A stretch of 64,000 nt of DNA from an uncultured Mucilaginibacter sp. (GTDB taxonomy: Bacteria; Bacteroidota; Bacteroidia; Sphingobacteriales; Sphingobacteriaceae), in contig CAIPFE010000052.1 of assembly GCA_903864275.1 (NCBI GenBank), positions 62,001 through 126,000 on the forward strand, given 5' to 3'. Of the stretch, positions 33,118-40,705 are shown piece after piece (position 1 is the first letter of the stretch; each line of letters opens with the position of its first letter). Made by a program: the position numbers and the translations under genes. The notes beneath the pieces are model-generated. The model was given only the letters and a program-made list of their open reading frames with translations. It was not told the DNA's origin and made no database searches.

Positions 33118-33870
33118 TTACTTAGACAAATAAGTCATGCCGCCATCAACAAGGAGTTCAGCACCCAGCATAAACGAAGAGTCATCAGAGGCCAGAAAAA
33201 CGGCTGTTTTGCCTATGTCAGCCGGTTGCCCGATCCTGCCTGTCGGCATTACACTTGCAAAGTGTGTTTTTACAGCTTCAATTTGTTCTGCAGGAACAAA
33301 CTTTTCAAATGCCGGGGTGTCCGTAGTACCTGGTGTGATGACATTTGCCCTGATGTTTCTATCCAAAAGGTCGCTTGAAAATGCTTTTGCCAAATAGATG
33401 ACCGCCGCTTTTGCTGCGCCATAAAGCGTGAAATTCGCATAGGCCCTATGTGCCGCATTTGACCCGATCAGAATAATAGAACCACCATCATTCATATAGG
33501 GGAGTGCTTTTTGAACCGTGAAGTAAACACTTTTCAGGTTCAGATCAATTGCCTTGTCAAAGTCGGCTTCGCCGGTAGTTGCCACAGTTCCCACAGCTCC
33601 ACCACCAGCATTGGCTACGACCACGTCTATTTTACCAAATTTTTCAGCTGTTGCTGCAAACACCTTTTCCATGTCAGCCAGGTTGGTCACATCGGCATTA
33701 ATGGCTATAAAATTATCGCCAAGCTGAGCCACAGCACTATTTAAAGTTTCCCGATTTCTGCCGACAATGGCACCGACTGCTCCTTCGTTGTTAAATGCTT
33801 CGGCAATACCAAACCCGATACCACTGTTGCCGCCCGTAATCACAGCAACTTTATTTTTCAATCTGCTCAT
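33118..33870 (-). CDS. SDR family oxidoreductase
   Basis: A 250-residue short-chain dehydrogenase from MSRLKNKVAVITGGNSGIGF (ATG at 33870; the longer frame upstream has no family support). It has VANAGGG, and the catalytic S...YxxxK in ILIGSNAAHRAYANFTLYGA followed by AK. The C-terminal block is LASDDSSFMLGAELLVDGG. First gene of the minus-strand trio, 108 bases from the divergent HxlR regulator, which likely represses it. Confidence 0.92.
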   Translation of the reverse strand: MSRLKNKVAVITGGNSGIGFGIAEAFNNEGAVGAIVGRNRETLNSAVAQLGDNFIAINADVTNLADMEKVFAATAEKFGKIDVVVANAGGGAVGTVATTGEADFDKAIDLNLKSVYFTVQKALPYMNDGGSIILIGSNAAHRAYANFTLYGAAKAAVIYLAKAFSSDLLDRNIRANVITPGTTDTPAFEKFVPAEQIEAVKTHFASVMPTGRIGQPADIGKTAVFLASDDSSFMLGAELLVDGGMTYLSK

Positions 33871-33946
33871 TTTTAACTTATTTTTAAATTTGTTTCGCAA
33901 AGTTACTATCAATAGTTTATATTTGTAACTAATATAGTATATTCTG

Positions 33947-33962
33947 GTTACCACCAGGTAAC
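33947..33962. promoter_or_regulatory. Inverted-repeat operator between HxlR gene and SDR operon
   Basis: GTTACC-ACCA-GGTAAC, a perfect inverted repeat with 6-base arms, 16 bases before the HxlR ATG. Related half-sites (GTAACT, AGTTACT) occur nearer the SDR start. HxlR/DUF24 regulators commonly bind such sites in divergent promoters. Confidence 0.55.
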
Positions 33963-33978
33963 TGCAAATTTTAAAAAT

Positions 33979-34341
33979 ATGAGAGACGACAGATTTTGCG
34001 CTTCCAATTGCCCGTTTACGCGAGCCATTGGCACTATTGGTAATAAATGGAAACCAATAATAATAAATGTTATAGGTACGCGTACCATTCGTTTTGGTCA
34101 ACTCGATTCCATAGTACCACACATTTCAAGGAAAGTACTAGCCGAACAACTCAAAGAGTTGGAAGAAGATGGACTATTGGAAAGATGGGCCTATAAGGAA
34201 CTACCGCCCAGGGTCGAATATAAGTTGTCTGAAAAAGGCTTAGCTTTTTTGCCAATTCTAGAAAATATAAAAGAATGGAATTGCAAATATGAAGTAGCTT
34301 TAACACCCAAAGCGACTGATCGAGTAAGTTATGCCAAATAG
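33979..34341 (+). CDS. HxlR-family transcriptional regulator
   Basis: A 120-residue winged-helix protein: CPFTRAIGTIGNKWKPIIIN, RFGQLDSIVPHISRKVLAEQ with LKELEEDGLLER, and YKELPPRVEYKLSEKGLAFL. C8 and C12 lie near the N-terminus in the position used for electrophile or quinone sensing in YodB/QorR-type members, so redox control of the divergent SDR operon is plausible. Confidence 0.9.
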   Translation: MRDDRFCASNCPFTRAIGTIGNKWKPIIINVIGTRTIRFGQLDSIVPHISRKVLAEQLKELEEDGLLERWAYKELPPRVEYKLSEKGLAFLPILENIKEWNCKYEVALTPKATDRVSYAK

Positions 34342-34506
34342 TGTAAGATCGAAAATTGACAATGAACGGTAAATGGAAAATATCCATCATATCATATCAC
34401 CTCTTTGCTGTCAAACGACTTTTCTAAGATATGCAACCCCGTTGTGCTCGAACCAAAAAGCGCGTCCACGAGCTAGAACGCAGATTGCAAAATCGATAAA
34501 ATATAA

Positions 34507-34538
34507 AAACGGCCTTAACGATATCGTTAAGGCCGTTT
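34507..34538 (-). terminator. Perfect palindromic terminator after tRNA remnant 3
   Basis: A perfect 32-base palindrome, AAACGGCCTTAACGAT and its complement, followed by T-rich sequence on the minus strand. It immediately follows the tRNA 3' end, as in an ordinary tRNA gene. Confidence 0.85.
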
Positions 34539-34539
34539 G

Positions 34540-34586
34540 TGCGCCCACCTGGGCTCGAACCAGGGACCAAAAGATTATGAGTCTTA
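34540..34586 (-). pseudogene. tRNA(CAT) 3'-half remnant 3; likely attachment site at left end of ICE
   Basis: The minus strand from 34586 to 34540 covers tRNA positions 27-73: anticodon loop CTCATAA (anticodon CAT, Met or lysidine-Ile), variable loop, T-arm CCTGG-TTCGAGC-CCAGG, acceptor strand TGGGCGC and discriminator A. The D-arm and 5' acceptor strand (GCGCCCA expected) are absent upstream. A terminator follows. This is the hallmark of an integration site at a tRNA gene whose intact copy lies at the other end of the element, here beyond the right edge. Confidence 0.82.
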
Positions 34587-34841
34587 CGCTTGTCTTGAAA
34601 AAATAACTTGTATCTTGTTTACGGTGAGTAATTTACGAACAAAAAAGGAATGTTCAAAATTTATTGTACCGTATTTGTACCAGTTTAAAAAAACGAGCGA
34701 CGGAAGGTGTAAAATGTTTTTAATCCAATAACATGTTCAATAACTTGTTATTTAACAAATATGTAACGCCCTGAAAACAATAAATAAAAAAGGGGCAAAA
34801 AGCTATTTATATTTCGTCTTACATATTGGAAGCCCTTATTG
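34587..34841. other. ICE terminal non-coding region with short repeats
   Basis: About 250 bases between the att-like tRNA remnant and the first cargo gene. Two copies of TTGTACC (34664-34670, 34675-34681), 11 bases apart, could be arm-type integrase sites. No integrase is encoded here. Confidence 0.4.
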
Positions 34842-36239
34842 TCAAAATTCAACCAGCTGAAGTTCTTCCAATCGAATAGCCATCGTTTTTTTTGATACGT
34901 TGAATAACTCTGCCATTGATTTAAATGAATGGTTGCCAAAAAATTCAGCAGAAGCAAGAATCCGGGCCAGGTCACGCAAGTCTTTGCATTGTCGCCTAAA
35001 GTCGCTTAAGCGGCCGCCGGTCAAAGCAAAGACGGTATTTTCGTTGATGACAAACTTATCCGTTAAAAACAACTGCTTAAACAAGCTTTTAACCTGCTTT
35101 TCCGGCATTAAAAAAAACGTAGCAAATTTATCTGCTTGTAATTCCGTTAAATCTCGGGGAATACCTTCAGCGGGGCCATCTAGTGCTCTATCACGGTGCA
35201 GTACCGATTGCTGATGCAATAATGCATGTCCAAGTTCATGCGCTGCGGTGAAATTTTGCGTTTCCTTTGAAAAGCTTTTCGAAACCCTGACAGTTTTTTT
35301 TGCTTTGTTTATCAATCCCGCTATTTCAAAGAACCCGTCGTTAATACCGTGTTGACCCAATGTTGTCAACTCCTTATAATCGTAATTTAATATTTTGGTC
35401 AGAACGACTTCCGGCTTAAGTATGTCAATCACGTTTTCTGGTTCGCCCTGCCTCGAAATTTTATCATGATACTTATATAAAGTATTTTGCAACCTCCGAG
35501 CGAGATCTTCAATTTCAGCATAGGATAAGTTTGAATTTACCCAGCGGCCCGACGATAATTCCTTTAATTCTTTATGAAAGGCTTTATGGCGCTCAGCCTC
35601 TTTTTCAAGCATGGCAAGCCGTTCCATCGCTTTAGATGACAGGTCCAGATGGGCAGCCTTTAGCCTGCCCGCTTCTATTCTAATTTGCTCGGTCTGTTCG
35701 TCGTCGCCCAGTGACAAAAGATTTAAGTTGATGATGGAAAGGCAGCCTGCAATTGCCGCTATTGCATTATTTAAGGCTACACCAGAATCGCCCCTCGCAG
35801 ATTGGAAACCATGATCACATATAAATACCGCAAAACCAGCTAACTCCGCACATAGTTTTGCGATCGCGATGGGCGTTTCCGTGGCCAGTAAAAGCGCATC
35901 ATCCAACTCTTGTTTAAGTGCTAGCTTCTTACCTGTATTTTTTTCGTCGTCTCGGGATCTGCGGAGCTGTATCACCCTATCGAATTGTTCTGAATCCAGT
36001 TGAAAGAAATGCAGCAAACTTAGGTAGATTCGGTTTTCCAGTTCCGCCTCCATACGATTTAACTCGGGCAACCATTCCTTGTAATTGGATCTTTGTTTGC
36101 TTAATTCTATAACCGTCCGGATCAATTGTGCCGACACCAAACCATGAAACGCCGCAGCGCTGCCAGAACCAGGTTTATGGTTACCCGATCCAAACTTCCT
36201 CAGAAGTTCTTCTGTTGACAATTCAATTAATTTACCCAT
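34842..36239 (-). CDS. Cyclodeaminase-fold (FTCD_C-like) / ImmA-IrrE metallopeptidase fusion
   Basis: A 465-residue protein from the ATG at 36239 (MGKLIELSTEELLRKFGSGN). Residues ~1-200 look like the helical FTCD_C/cyclodeaminase fold: FGSGNHKPGSGSAAAFHGLV, then ATETPIAIAKLCAELAG and SGVALNNAIAAIAGCLSIIN. Residues ~255-400 form an ImmA/IrrE peptidase with H334-E335-L-G-H338 in FTAAHELGHALLHQQ and downstream ELQADKFATFFLMPE supplying the third ligand. A C-terminal part resembles a helix-turn-helix (MAELFNVSKKTMAIRLEELQ). ImmA/IrrE proteins often cleave repressors to trigger defence genes; the fusion to a cyclodeaminase fold is new to me. Confidence 0.78.
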   Translation of the reverse strand: MGKLIELSTEELLRKFGSGNHKPGSGSAAAFHGLVSAQLIRTVIELSKQRSNYKEWLPELNRMEAELENRIYLSLLHFFQLDSEQFDRVIQLRRSRDDEKNTGKKLALKQELDDALLLATETPIAIAKLCAELAGFAVFICDHGFQSARGDSGVALNNAIAAIAGCLSIINLNLLSLGDDEQTEQIRIEAGRLKAAHLDLSSKAMERLAMLEKEAERHKAFHKELKELSSGRWVNSNLSYAEIEDLARRLQNTLYKYHDKISRQGEPENVIDILKPEVVLTKILNYDYKELTTLGQHGINDGFFEIAGLINKAKKTVRVSKSFSKETQNFTAAHELGHALLHQQSVLHRDRALDGPAEGIPRDLTELQADKFATFFLMPEKQVKSLFKQLFLTDKFVINENTVFALTGGRLSDFRRQCKDLRDLARILASAEFFGNHSFKSMAELFNVSKKTMAIRLEELQLVEF

Positions 36240-36626
36240 TGTTAACTTGCTTAAAATCAAAGCATTTAAAGTATTGCAAAAATACAATAAATATAGTGGC
36301 GACAAATCAGTACAATTGTAGTAGCTTACATTTTGTAGTCAAATTTCTATAATGTAATGAAATGTTTGTGTCTTTTAGATTTGCTCAACATTTCAGAATG
36401 GTCGGTTAATGACACCACATTTGCCAACCAATGGCAAGATTCCGGTTCTGATAGGCATTTATCATAACGACCTTTTTTACAATATCTTAATGTCCTGATT
36501 TTCCCCACTGTAAAACAATTGTAAAACAGATTTTATTTGACAGCATGTAGCGGTCGCAAGGCGGCGTGATTGGAGAATTTCGAAGAAATATATAGAATAG
36601 GCGGTCATTCAAAATTGAAAACCGTT
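36240..36626. other. Gene-free stretch between cargo operons
   Basis: About 390 bases with no supportable gene or clear structure. The stretch near 36240-36340 is A/T-rich and should hold the promoter of the fusion gene; a plus-strand frame at 36570-36800 is antisense to the next gene and is not supported. Confidence 0.5.
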
Positions 36627-36977
36627 TTATTTATTATCTTTCCTTTTTCGAAAATATTTTTTTTTATCAGCTGCATCTTCTTTTCTGCCTTTTTCGATTT
36701 CCCAGTCTTTCCATGGCTTCGCCTGACGGATTTGATTACGCGTGATGAAGTAATGGGATTTACATTCAAAATTCCAATTCCCAATGGACGGGCTCAATGA
36801 AACTGTCTTACCGTTGAAAGTTAATTCCCAATCAGTAGGAGAAAGCGGTGTGACAACCTCATTTCCACAACCACATATGCACTTGTGAATCGCTGTACAA
36901 TATTCTATAGAGATATATAGAATACCTTCTTCAATCTGGTCAGGAATAAATTCGACAAATTGATGCATTATTTTCAT
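36627..36977 (-). CDS. DUF6527-like cysteine-cluster protein of the ubiquitin-like operon
   Basis: A 116-residue protein starting MKIMHQFVEFIPDQIEEGIL, with a cysteine cluster CICGCGNEVVTPL around residues 33-45 that could bind zinc, the segment WELTFNGKTVSLSPSIGNWN, a conserved-looking C-x-SHYFI, and a very basic tail (KGRKEDAADKKKYFRKRKDN). It resembles DUF6527 proteins, which I associate with bacterial ubiquitin-like gene clusters, but I cannot confirm the family here. Last gene of the four-gene operon, 5 bases after the deaminase. A role as substrate adaptor or ligase-like factor is speculation. Confidence 0.68.
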   Translation of the reverse strand: MKIMHQFVEFIPDQIEEGILYISIEYCTAIHKCICGCGNEVVTPLSPTDWELTFNGKTVSLSPSIGNWNFECKSHYFITRNQIRQAKPWKDWEIEKGRKEDAADKKKYFRKRKDNK

Positions 36978-36982
36978 GGCTG

Positions 36983-38941
36983 TTATCTTTCAAGTTGGCT
37001 GATCCTTCTCTTCAATTCCGCGATTTCCTGGTCTTTTTTTTCAGACTCGACCTTTAATTGGTCAGCTTCTTCCTTAAATTTCTCTGCCTTTTTCACTTGT
37101 TGCGTTGCATAGTCATCAAATTTATTGCCGAGGAGAAGCGTTAGTTCGTCTTTATAGGGCATAACCGGATCATACAACCAATGATAGGCGTTCCCGATAG
37201 CTCCGTTAAACAACCTGGGTTTAATAGGTTTGGAACCGGTTGATAAGATATGGTCATCCGAGATACCTGGGTACGGATCGATGTAATAGATCACCTTGAT
37301 CCCTAACTGATAAGCCTTTTTTGCGCACAGCTCACAAGGACTGGCGGTAGTAAACAATTTCCCGTTTTCGATACCACCACCGCCATATTTTGCTATTTGG
37401 AGGAAGGCATTCTCTTCAGCATGTAAGGATCTGGTATGTACCGGGTTTTTGCCGTCCGAACAAGAATTTTTTAGGTCTTTGAAACAGAAACAAACATTTC
37501 TACCCTTCAGGTTATCCTGATTTTCCGAAATCTGACTACGAAAGTTGACGTCCAGTGCGTTCCAAAGCTTGCCATCCGTTTTCTCAAACTTCGTAAACGC
37601 TTCAATATCGTTCTTTTTACCCAGCAGATTTTCTGCGTTCCTAAGAACGCAGGGAACTTGCCCGGATGGCGTGTTATTCCAACCGATTGCCTTGATCGAA
37701 TAATTTTCGTCCGTAATGGCCGCGCCCACGTGCCTCGATATACACCCGGAATTGTGTTTAGCTGTATAAGCCATTTGCATGCATCTTTCCTCCGGAGACA
37801 GCGGAACTAACCCAGGCTGGCTGATCAACGAGACATATTTCAAAAGTTGCATATTCCAGCTAAAAAACGGTGATGTATTATCAGCTGTCTCATTTAGCTG
37901 CCCCGCCGGAGAAATATTTAATTGCGCAGCTTCTTCTTTAGTTAAAAAGGAAATATGAATATCGGCCTGTTGGATACAGGCGGAAATATTCGCCTTGTAA
38001 AATTCATGGCTTTTCCCTCCTTTATATTCTTCCTTCCACAAATCTTCCCCCATAAGGTAAGCATCCGGCGTTCCATTATATTTCTTCCTTAACGCTTCCT
38101 CCCTTTTTTCAGGATCCCTGTTGATAGCAACTGTGTAAAAGGCGGCAAAACGCTGACGAAAGAACATGATCTCCATTGAATTTCGCAGATCATCAATGAC
38201 AATTTGGGTTCGCTTGATACCTTCCGAGGACCTTCTATAGCCTTTTATAACATCATTAATAAGCTCCACAATTGTAAAACTTTCATTTGCTTCGTACTCA
38301 TAAAATTGAAAGGGTTTTCCCGACCGCCTCAAGTTATTGGCGACGACCTGTAAAAGTTTGTTACGCTTGAGCCGTGATTTCGATCGCAACAAATCATTCA
38401 TCTTTTCACAAAACTGGAGAAACCCTGAGCGAAAATAGAATTCGTATAAGTCCGTCAGGAAGCTGCTATCTTCATCTGTTTTCTTTTCTTTAATAGACTG
38501 GTATTCATTTGAAAATCCATTAAATTCGGCTCGCAATTGTTCGAGCATTTCAATTTCGGAAGTGAAGTCATAACCAAGCTCGAACGCTTTTAATTCATAC
38601 TGCAATTCAGGTGTTTGTAAAAATCCGATAAACTCATCCAGGGAAAATTGAAGCAGGAACAGGACCAGGATATCTTTATAATTAATTCTGGTGAACCCTT
38701 TAAAATTTTTAATGGCATATTGATAAACGATCCGGTATTTGCGATACGAGTTATGTTTAAGTTGCGGAGGATCCCCTGCCAAACCAACTTCCAGCGGATC
38801 TTCAAAGTCGCTATACCTGAAGCCATTTGACAACTGCTCAGCCACGTCGGAACATCCTGAACCGATCTGGCCCGTAAGCCCGATGACCGTAAAATTATTT
38901 CTTAAGTCATAAATGTGTGACAGGTCTGTTCCTTTGCTCAT
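36983..38941 (-). CDS. P-loop / cytidine-deoxycytidylate deaminase (anti-phage dCTP deaminase-like)
   Basis: A 652-residue protein. The N-terminus has a P-loop, GLTGQIGSGCSDVAEQL, as in nucleotide kinases; residues ~60-370 are helical. The C-terminal deaminase has the zinc/catalytic motif HAEENAFLQIA (near residue 506) and PCELCAKKAYQLGIKVIYYI (near 535). A charged coiled coil (about 620-652) ends it. This P-loop plus deaminase architecture matches anti-phage dCTP/dCMP deaminases that deplete dCTP during infection. Here it is embedded between an E1-like gene (6 bases upstream) and the cysteine-cluster gene, so ubiquitin-like modification might switch its activity. Confidence 0.85.
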   Translation of the reverse strand: MSKGTDLSHIYDLRNNFTVIGLTGQIGSGCSDVAEQLSNGFRYSDFEDPLEVGLAGDPPQLKHNSYRKYRIVYQYAIKNFKGFTRINYKDILVLFLLQFSLDEFIGFLQTPELQYELKAFELGYDFTSEIEMLEQLRAEFNGFSNEYQSIKEKKTDEDSSFLTDLYEFYFRSGFLQFCEKMNDLLRSKSRLKRNKLLQVVANNLRRSGKPFQFYEYEANESFTIVELINDVIKGYRRSSEGIKRTQIVIDDLRNSMEIMFFRQRFAAFYTVAINRDPEKREEALRKKYNGTPDAYLMGEDLWKEEYKGGKSHEFYKANISACIQQADIHISFLTKEEAAQLNISPAGQLNETADNTSPFFSWNMQLLKYVSLISQPGLVPLSPEERCMQMAYTAKHNSGCISRHVGAAITDENYSIKAIGWNNTPSGQVPCVLRNAENLLGKKNDIEAFTKFEKTDGKLWNALDVNFRSQISENQDNLKGRNVCFCFKDLKNSCSDGKNPVHTRSLHAEENAFLQIAKYGGGGIENGKLFTTASPCELCAKKAYQLGIKVIYYIDPYPGISDDHILSTGSKPIKPRLFNGAIGNAYHWLYDPVMPYKDELTLLLGNKFDDYATQQVKKAEKFKEEADQLKVESEKKDQEIAELKRRISQLER

Positions 38942-38947
38942 AATAAT

Positions 38948-40126
38948 TTATTCGATGGTATCTTCATTTATCAATTGGGAAGTATTGATGGTATAAGTCG
39001 AATGATGCTCATGTTTTAAATCCTGGTAAAATCCGCATAGCTTTTTCCATTTGATAACTGCCATCAATGCATTGAGTGCATTTAAGTCAGCTATCTGAAT
39101 ATTTGTTGCATAGTCGTCATCATCGTGTTCGGCTGAACCAATTCTATTGGGTATATGGTCATTTTTTACGGATGTGCCTAAAGTCACCCTGATGGTTCCA
39201 ATTAATGCATCCTCCACAACATTCACCCCCAGTCCGGTGTCGATAAAGTTTACGCCAAACTCCCTTAGTCTTGAAATGATCATACCCCTTGCACTATTAC
39301 TATCAATACAAATAAAGACGTAGGACATGGCTTTCAGCAGATCAATGTTTGCCTCCGTGACATTTTCAGGAAATGCTTGTATTCCCCGATGCATCTGGGA
39401 ATAAATCGCAGTGAAATAGTCAACTTTTTTCATGTGCATATTCAAAATTTCCGTCGAGGCGGCGCCCGGGGAACGAAAGGCATTATGCTGTAGAAAATCA
39501 TCGCCGTCAAAAACGAGTATTTTGTCTACAGGGGTTTTGGCCACAAAATCTAACACATACGAGCCCGTTCCCCCTAACCCGATGATCGCAATGCTTTGTC
39601 CCTTAAATTTCGAATTCAACTGATAAATGTTGCCTCTGCTGGAATTAGAGTCGATATATTTAAAAACTGTTTCATCTTCATTATCCGCAACGACTTTAAA
39701 TGTCTTTGCGGTAACCATTTTGTCGACAGACCTGGCGGGGGCAGAAATAATTTCAACATAACGGGCGATCTTTTCATAGTAATTGTCATAACCATTTGCC
39801 GGTCTGTTCGAAAAACTAAAGTTAATCACCATTCCATCGAACAAGGCCTGATTCAATTGACCGGAATGTTGAATTCCGGTAATTATTGTGCCATCGTTAT
39901 TACAAGGATATTCTCCCATAAAATTGATGACGTGGTTATCCGGCTTAATGGTGACATTATTATTTAAGGAAAGAGAAGAAATCAGTTTCCCGAACTTAAT
40001 CTCGCGATTAGCATTAACATATGGTATATGATGGACAATGAGGTAGCCGCCTTTCACCTCTATTTCAAATCCTTCGTCCCTCAGTCGCTTTAAATCCGGA
40101 CTACGATTTATCTGTTGCTGTAGCAT
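38948..40126 (-). CDS. ThiF/E1-like ubiquitin-activating enzyme with N-terminal DUF6791-like domain
   Basis: A 392-residue protein. Residues ~20-165 form an extra domain (LIVHHIPYVNANREIKFGKL; INFMGEYPCNNDGT; YYEKIARYVEIISAPARSVD) like the DUF6791 domain found before ThiF. Residues ~170-370 form the adenylation domain: IAIIGLGGTGSYVLDFVA (GxGGTG 183-188), FDGDDFLQHNAFRSPGA and FIDTGLGVNVVEDA. Only three cysteines exist: C75 (in the N-terminal domain), C273 and C364; C75 is a candidate thioester site if that domain is E2-like. Its start overlaps the ubiquitin-like gene by 26 bases, showing tight coupling to its predicted substrate. Confidence 0.87.
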   Translation of the reverse strand: MLQQQINRSPDLKRLRDEGFEIEVKGGYLIVHHIPYVNANREIKFGKLISSLSLNNNVTIKPDNHVINFMGEYPCNNDGTIITGIQHSGQLNQALFDGMVINFSFSNRPANGYDNYYEKIARYVEIISAPARSVDKMVTAKTFKVVADNEDETVFKYIDSNSSRGNIYQLNSKFKGQSIAIIGLGGTGSYVLDFVAKTPVDKILVFDGDDFLQHNAFRSPGAASTEILNMHMKKVDYFTAIYSQMHRGIQAFPENVTEANIDLLKAMSYVFICIDSNSARGMIISRLREFGVNFIDTGLGVNVVEDALIGTIRVTLGTSVKNDHIPNRIGSAEHDDDDYATNIQIADLNALNALMAVIKWKKLCGFYQDLKHEHHSTYTINTSQLINEDTIE

Positions 40127-40574
40127 TGAATATCATTTTTTCTTTAACAAAAACTTTCTCACCCTTCACCATACTACCTTCTGGGTTTTCATGCGGCCCC
40201 CGGTCATAGGTCACCGTGTAAACTTTGTTAGGGTTGCCATCATAGCTGCCAAAGGCTAAAATTATCAATTGTTCGAACGTGATTGTTTTTTCATTCCAGG
40301 CCTTGGAACGCCCATTTACAATAAGCGCTACTTTAAAATTACGATTTTTTGAATAAAAATGCTCTATTTCAGGCCGCGCCAAATTCACTTGCTTATCATC
40401 AGGCACAGGTTCATCTTCCCAGGGTTTTTTTATGGCAAGAAGAATCTCGTCATCAGCTGGAATATTTCCCAATTTGCGAATTTCAGCACCTGTAATGTAT
40501 TCTTGATGCCACTCATATTTTTCACCGTTGATTTTAAACTCAAGGGTTCCTTTTTCTGTTTCTCTGTTTTCCAT
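40101..40574 (-). CDS. Multiubiquitin-domain protein (two ubiquitin-like folds)
   Basis: A 157-residue protein with two tandem beta-grasp modules of the multiubiquitin type (PF14452-like): residues ~10-75 (FKINGEKYEWHQEYITGAEI, RKLGNIPADDEILLAIKKP) and ~78-157 (KVALIVNGRSKAWNEKTITF, NKVYTVTYDRGPHENPEGSM, ending FNATATDKS). The tail lacks the Gly-Gly of eukaryotic ubiquitin and ends in DKS, so activation may need processing or use a different chemistry. It is the first gene of the operon and overlaps the E1-like gene. No JAB-type deconjugating peptidase is encoded nearby. Confidence 0.87.
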   Translation of the reverse strand: MENRETEKGTLEFKINGEKYEWHQEYITGAEIRKLGNIPADDEILLAIKKPWEDEPVPDDKQVNLARPEIEHFYSKNRNFKVALIVNGRSKAWNEKTITFEQLIILAFGSYDGNPNKVYTVTYDRGPHENPEGSMVKGEKVFVKEKMIFNATATDKS

Positions 40575-40620
40575 GTTCGTATTTCATTATTTTATTCCAA
40601 TACAAAGCTATACAAAAAAT

Positions 40621-40656
40621 TTGGACAATATGGAATTTTTTTATAAATTTGTCCAA
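40621..40656. promoter_or_regulatory. Inverted repeat operator in the divergent promoter
   Basis: TTGGACAA at 40621-40628 and its exact complement TTGTCCAA at 40649-40656, separated by 20 bases, lie between the ubiquitin-like operon and the XRE-ImmA/IrrE gene. The two half-sites, two helical turns apart, could bind the XRE protein and control both directions. Confidence 0.6.
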
Positions 40657-40705
40657 CACAATGTAAAAACTGACAAAAGAATATTTTTATGTCTTACCTT
40701 TATAT

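Noticed and set aside
34537..34731. 64-codon plus-strand frame
   Set aside because: It is read from the antisense of the tRNA remnant and following non-coding DNA.
36570..36800. 76-codon plus-strand frame
   Set aside because: Antisense to the DUF6527-like gene, hydrophobic shadow without support.
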